From positions 1 to 47,297 of the forward strand of contig QCQY01000011.1 in assembly GCA_003209475.1 (NCBI GenBank): a stretch of DNA of 47,297 nucleotides. The letters are read 5' to 3'. The notes beneath the pieces are model-generated. The model did not search any database, had not been told where the DNA came from, and was given only the letters and a program-made list of their open reading frames with translations. Position numbers and translations under genes: made by a program. Positions 44,136 through 47,297 of this stretch are shown here, in pieces; the stretch's first letter is position 1, and each line of letters begins with the position of its first letter. Origin of the DNA: Prochlorococcus sp. AG-459-B06 (lineage in GTDB: Bacteria; Cyanobacteriota; Cyanobacteriia; PCC-6307; Cyanobiaceae).

Positions 44136-44285
44136 TCACCCAAAGTTGACATTTTGTTGAAATAAACCAAACAAGTTATTTCCAACTATGGCAGCGATTA
44201 TTAAAACGAAAGCAACTATGGCGAAAAGAGCACTAACATCTTTTATGTCATAAGGTGCTTTAAATAAAGGTTTTTGGTCTGCCAT
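44136..44285 (-). CDS. Small single-helix membrane protein (49 aa), unknown
   Basis: Reading frame from ATG 44285 to TGA, product MADQKPLFKAPYDIKDVSAL then a hydrophobic helix FAIVAFVLIIAAIVGNNLFG and a short polar end. The composition (DQKPLFKAPYD leader, one helix) resembles small thylakoid subunits, but no chlorophyll-binding motif is seen. The ribosome site is weak. Real because of strong hydrophobic pattern and lack of competing frames. Confidence 0.6.
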   Translation of the reverse strand: MADQKPLFKAPYDIKDVSALFAIVAFVLIIAAIVGNNLFGLFQQNVNFG

Positions 44286-44376
44286 GGTTATCTAAATATA
44301 TAAATGCAATTGAATCATATTACTTTAATGCTTGTGAGAAGTATTAAGTTATTTTTTAGCCTAAGAATGGACAATA

Positions 44377-44402
44377 AAAAAGCCACTAAAAGTGGCTTTT
44401 TC
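44377..44402 (-). terminator. Rho-independent terminator of the DUF4278 gene
   Basis: AGCCACT at 44381-44387 pairs with AGTGGCT at 44391-44397, 3-base loop, with A and T runs on both sides, so it can work in either direction. It ends 20 bases after the DUF4278 stop on the minus strand. Confidence 0.85.
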
Positions 44403-44421
44403 TATTAAATAGTTAAATAAA

Positions 44422-44523
44422 CTAGCTTGTGTAAGCTTTTCCTCTATAAGTTAGTTCATTGTGGTGCTTTTTAGCTGCTTCTTTGTTCTGGACGTACTTT
44501 TGCCCTCTGTAAGTTAGAGTCAT
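44422..44523 (-). CDS. DUF4278 small protein (33 aa)
   Basis: A 33-residue product MTLTYRGQKYVQNKEAAKK...KHHNELTYRGKAYTS. It carries two copies of the LTYRGxxY motif, the DUF4278 hallmark in cyanobacteria. The function is unknown. The gene has a promoter, a long structured leader (44524-44618), a GGAGC ribosome site before the ATG and a terminator, so it looks like a well-expressed monocistronic unit. It is too short for usual gene callers. Confidence 0.8.
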   Translation of the reverse strand: MTLTYRGQKYVQNKEAAKKHHNELTYRGKAYTS

Positions 44524-44632
44524 TTTTCAAGCTCCGTTTCGCTTAAGTCCCCGTTCCATGGCTTAAGTCGATTTGCGGCTTGCTATACGCAAGTTGAACG
44601 TTTTAGTAGTGGTTGCTACAGATTTATAATAA
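44524..44632 (-). promoter_or_regulatory. Promoter and structured 5' leader of the DUF4278 gene
   Basis: Minus strand: TATTAT at 44626-44631 is a -10 candidate, giving a leader of about 95 bases that is richer in GC than its surroundings. It holds a CTTGC-TATAC-GCAAG hairpin (44579-44593) and two GACTTAAGC repeats (44541-44549 and 44561-44569) whose CTTAAG cores can pair. Function unknown. Confidence 0.5.
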
Positions 44633-44701
44633 CATCCATTAAAATTATTTGTCTAGGTTTTTAATAAATAAACTTAATACATTAATGATTGATTAGGCTT
44701 C

Positions 44702-44719
44702 TGATAAAAATATTTATCA
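44702..44719. repeat. TGATAAA-N4-TTTATCA inverted repeat
   Basis: 7-bp perfect arms around AATA, 110 bases before the 64-residue gene at 44829. It resembles Fur/Zur-type operators only loosely. Might be a regulatory site or chance in AT-rich sequence. Confidence 0.35.
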
Positions 44720-44828
44720 TAAATCCCAGCGTAATTGCTTACAGGTTACATTTTGTTCGTTTTTGAGAAGTATTTTTTATTTAGTGAACTTTTAAATGTA
44801 AAATTCTTAAGATTATAAAATTTGTTTT

Positions 44829-45023
44829 ATGTTTTCGAGAAGCAAAAAACCTACAGTAAAAAAATCTGCAATAGTTGAAGAGACTCCATTATTTGCTCAA
44901 TTATTACCATTCGCAAACAGAATGAATGATAAGGTTCAATTGGTAAATGCTTTGGCTTTTACTTTTATTATGGGATTCTCAATTTTTGGAATTGCTCTAT
45001 GGAAACTATCAGGGCTGACCTAA
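44829..45023 (+). CDS. Small single-helix membrane protein, Hli-like in shape
   Basis: A 64-residue protein with a basic N-terminus (MFSRSKKPTVKKSA), PLFAQLLPFANRMNDKVQLV and one membrane helix (about residues 40-60, ALAFTFIMGFSIFGIALW). Position and size recall high-light-inducible proteins, but the ExxNGRxAM chlorophyll-binding motif is not present, only NRMNDK. It ends 4 bases into the convergent minus-strand gene. Function unknown; a thylakoid-linked role is a guess. Confidence 0.6.
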   Translation: MFSRSKKPTVKKSAIVEETPLFAQLLPFANRMNDKVQLVNALAFTFIMGFSIFGIALWKLSGLT

Positions 45024-45286
45024 TTATTTAATTTTTGCAAAGCATCAATTTTTGATTCTTTGTTTTCAATTATGGTTATTAGCCATCTAGAGGCTAGGCC
45101 TCTGGATATTGATCTATTTTTTAGAAATCTACATATATATACATGTAGATTTTTTTCGTTTTTGGAGTTAAATTTTTCCTCAAAATCTAAGATATCCTCT
45201 TCTGATGTTCTTTTTCTTAGCTCGTCAACTAATGCATGACTAGAGGAATCATTAAAAAAGTTCCCAATATTTAAGCTTAATGTCAT
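45020..45286 (-). CDS. Small conserved-looking soluble protein, unknown
   Basis: An 88-residue protein, MTLSLNIGNFFNDSSSHALV then EEDILDFEEKFN and RSISRGLASRWLITIIENKE. Mostly helical, mixed charge. No family recognised. ATG start. The DNA for residues about 43-54 forms a perfect 10-bp inverted repeat with a T run on the opposite strand (45125-45156). It is convergent and overlapping (4 bases) with the 64-residue membrane gene. Confidence 0.55.
   Translation of the reverse strand: MTLSLNIGNFFNDSSSHALVDELRKRTSEEDILDFEEKFNSKNEKNLHVYICRFLKNRSISRGLASRWLITIIENKESKIDALQKLNN
45125..45156 (+). terminator. Hairpin plus T run, likely terminator for the 44829 gene
   Basis: AAATCTACAT (45125-45134) and ATGTAGATTT (45143-45152) are perfect complements with an 8-base loop, followed by T to 45156. 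It lies about 100 bases after the plus-strand gene's stop, inside the minus-strand coding region. Confidence 0.6.
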
Positions 45287-45374
45287 AAATAATTTATGTT
45301 CCTATTTAAGAGGTAGCCATAAATTAAATTTTTAAAAACTAATTTATATTTTTTATTTACAAATAATTCAAAAA

Positions 45375-47297
45375 TTAATCTTTTGGTTTAGCAAGAGGAA
45401 GCAAGCACTTATCTGAATCACAACCTGCTGGTCCTGCTTCAGATAGTTCTCCAACATCATATTTATTAAGAGCATCAAAGAAATCGTTATTAACTTTCCT
45501 CTCTATTACTTTATTTTGCAATGATATATATTCATCTTTACTTATTGGTTCAAAGGGTAATCTAGGGAAAGTAGCGTTAGCACTAAATCTAGCTAGCAAT
45601 GCCGCTGAAATATATCCTTCATTATTTTCTATTGCATTATGAATAGCCTTAGCTAGGTCCTCGATTTCATTTTCTCTAAATTCTACGGTTGCAGAGGTAT
45701 TATGCTCCGTGTAAAATTTCTGCACTTGCATGTAAAAATCAAATTGAGCTAATGCCGAGAAATTATTGATGTCTATTTGGTCTGCACCATCTATATTTGC
45801 CCAACTAACTTCTGTAGGGATCTCAACTAACCATTCTGTACATCTTGGATCAAATGGATTATTGAGCAAGCAACCATTTTCATCTTTATCAGATTGAGAT
45901 GGAACAACTGAGTATCCATAATCCATGCAAGCTAAAGCGATTGGATCATTTTTCCTGAAAGTTATTCTTCTTATAAATCTTTGAGCCTTTGGAGGATGCC
46001 ATCCTGGAGCTGCTCCTGTAAGAAGACTTTTAGTTCCAGCTGGCTGAACTGTTGTGCATCTATTTGGTCTCCTTAGATTGTGCCTATCACAATATTCCCA
46101 TACAGTTTCTTTTACTATCTTTCTCCAATAATCTAAGAATTTAGCTTCCTTTTTTTTGAAAGCCTTCCCTTCTTCGCTATTTGGCCTTCCTGCTTCCCAC
46201 CATTTCAACCATGGCGTCCCAAAAGCATGGACACAAAAATCAAATAATCCAGTGAAACTTACTCCTACAATAGGATCATATTCTCTACTTTTTCTGTAAC
46301 GCTCAACTTCAAATTCATGATTAAGTAAGCATGCTACAGAAAGAGCTGCTGCCTTAAAAGCTTTTTTTTGCTCTTCAAAATTTTCAGGATCTATCTGATT
46401 CAAATGAACTTCAGCCAAATTGCAGTGGAAATCATTTCCCAAGATCTCACCACAAGGGTTAAGTCCATATCGACTCATCCTGTGGTCTAACTCTTCTTCA
46501 GAGAATGGACCATAACTACTATTAATCCAATTTCTCGCTTCATCCTTACCTTGCTCTGAGTAGATTTCAATAAATTCCTTTCTCAATTCGTCATCTTTGA
46601 GAATATCTGCATTTGACCTTGCGATTGCTTCTGGAGCAAATTGAATAGCTCCCTCACCTGAGTGGAATTGTTTTGTTACAGCATCCAAAACAGTTTGGTA
46701 AGTGGGTTTTGTATGGTAAACCCTAGTATGATTAGCCATCCTGAGGGCATCTTTTTCAGGATCTATTCTCCAATTACCATTCTCATCTTGACTCCATAAA
46801 TTTTCTTTTGCCGATGCTGCTTCCCTATCATCTGAAGCAAATTGTCTCATTCCAGCACTTCTTCTTATATTTCCAGCAACTATAGTTACTGCAGCTTCAT
46901 CAATTAATAAACAACATTCTACTGTACTTAATTTCCTGCCTATTGCCTTTCCAAGAAGTGATGCGACTCTGGAGTAGAGATCTTTCAATTTAATAGGATT
47001 TGCCATCCCACCAAAACCTTTTAATGATTCTCCAGCAGGTCTAATATCTTCCAAGTTTATATAAACATCAATTTCTCTTTCAAGATTTTCATTACTTGAT
47101 GCCTCAAGAAGATATTTATAGCTATCTACCCAGCCTCTTCTGCTATCTCCAACTTTGATGTGAAGATCTTTTCCTTTGATTTCTATTGATGACTTTTCTT
47201 CTCTTTGATCTTTAGGAGTTATTCCAACTTCACTGACTGATTTAATATTTATTTTGTTGATTACAGTAGGTAGATTATTTATAAAATGAGGCTCAAT
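45375..47297 (-). CDS. nrdJ: NrdJ, B12-dependent class II ribonucleotide reductase (5' end outside window)
   Basis: 640 residues of a class II reductase that makes deoxyribonucleotides using adenosylcobalamin. The frame is open to base 47297, so the start is outside; the TTG at 47054 is internal. VGDSRRGWVDSYKYLLEAS near the cut end and IRPAGESLKGFGG match the family's substrate-side Cys-free loop. NPCGEILGNDFHCNL holds the radical Cys and a redox partner, with the Glu of the active site at NPCGE. The C-terminus CDSDKC (CxxxxC) is the shuttle Cys pair of RTPR-type monomeric enzymes. Its B12 need ties it to CbiX upstream. Confidence 0.93.
   Translation of the reverse strand: MEPHFINNLPTVINKINIKSVSEVGITPKDQREEKSSIEIKGKDLHIKVGDSRRGWVDSYKYLLEASSNENLEREIDVYINLEDIRPAGESLKGFGGMANPIKLKDLYSRVASLLGKAIGRKLSTVECCLLIDEAAVTIVAGNIRRSAGMRQFASDDREAASAKENLWSQDENGNWRIDPEKDALRMANHTRVYHTKPTYQTVLDAVTKQFHSGEGAIQFAPEAIARSNADILKDDELRKEFIEIYSEQGKDEARNWINSSYGPFSEEELDHRMSRYGLNPCGEILGNDFHCNLAEVHLNQIDPENFEEQKKAFKAAALSVACLLNHEFEVERYRKSREYDPIVGVSFTGLFDFCVHAFGTPWLKWWEAGRPNSEEGKAFKKKEAKFLDYWRKIVKETVWEYCDRHNLRRPNRCTTVQPAGTKSLLTGAAPGWHPPKAQRFIRRITFRKNDPIALACMDYGYSVVPSQSDKDENGCLLNNPFDPRCTEWLVEIPTEVSWANIDGADQIDINNFSALAQFDFYMQVQKFYTEHNTSATVEFRENEIEDLAKAIHNAIENNEGYISAALLARFSANATFPRLPFEPISKDEYISLQNKVIERKVNNDFFDALNKYDVGELSEAGPAGCDSDKCLLPLAKPKD

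Noticed and set aside
42720-44140. CRISPR array
   Set aside because: The short repeats here have two or three copies, irregular spacing and no cas genes; they fit an att or integrase context better.
47052-47054. TTG as the start of the nrdJ frame
   Set aside because: The frame remains open with family-like sequence (GDSRRGW and on) to the window edge, so this codon is internal.

Overview
The window is an AT-rich, densely coded chromosomal segment of a marine picocyanobacterium, almost certainly a high-light-adapted Prochlorococcus. The evidence is a Pcb-type divinyl-chlorophyll antenna gene next to a lycopene cyclase, a B12-dependent class II ribonucleotide reductase, families restricted to cyanobacteria (DUF1350, DUF2811, DUF4278, Tic20-like), very low GC and short spacers. 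I made the assignment by reading; no database search was run. TTG start codons are common, and comB has no ATG, GTG or TTG start at all.

Layout. 1-7.9 kb: cell wall and core metabolism (murF end; minus-strand aroA, MnmC-like methyltransferase and glmU; plus-strand comB, nitrilase-fold hydrolase, AMIN amidase and murI). 7.9-15.4 kb: polyprenyl diphosphate synthase, acs, DUF1350, a DnaQ-like exonuclease, a glycine-pentad/DUF3721 protein, hisS and small unknowns. 15.4-25.5 kb: pcbA with a clear terminator, a GltS-like symporter, GST, a GIY-YIG-like membrane protein, SDR plus lycopene cyclase, a POR-like SDR, an MscS channel, an isochorismatase fold and a Fur-family regulator. 25.5-30.1 kb: ArsS-like radical SAM enzyme, then an StpA-type sugar phosphatase divergent from a GpsA-like protein with an altered dinucleotide loop. 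30.2-38.8 kb: metY-metA, a SulP transporter, two flavin oxidoreductases and a CbiX chelatase with a His-rich tail.

38.8-45.3 kb is accessory in character: many small proteins, a ribbon-helix-helix/GIY-YIG-like pair behind a 14-bp inverted repeat, and tRNA-Ser(UGA). The 5' half of this tRNA gene is repeated exactly (47 bp) about 1.1 kb away, and the two copies bracket two small genes and paired short repeats. This looks like the scar of an integrative element inserted at the tRNA gene. No integrase is present, so a nearly emptied site is the simplest reading. Small genes beyond it include a DUF4278 protein with a structured leader. The window ends inside nrdJ.

Functional links. MetA carries Glu at the position that favours acetyl-CoA, which matches its neighbour MetY (O-acetylhomoserine sulfhydrylase). 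CbiX and the B12-dependent NrdJ both point to endogenous cobalamin-type cofactor use. The polyprenyl synthase, lycopene cyclase and Pcb belong to quinone, carotenoid and antenna supply. StpA and the GpsA-like protein suggest compatible-solute chemistry based on glycerol 3-phosphate. These links are inferred from family and position.
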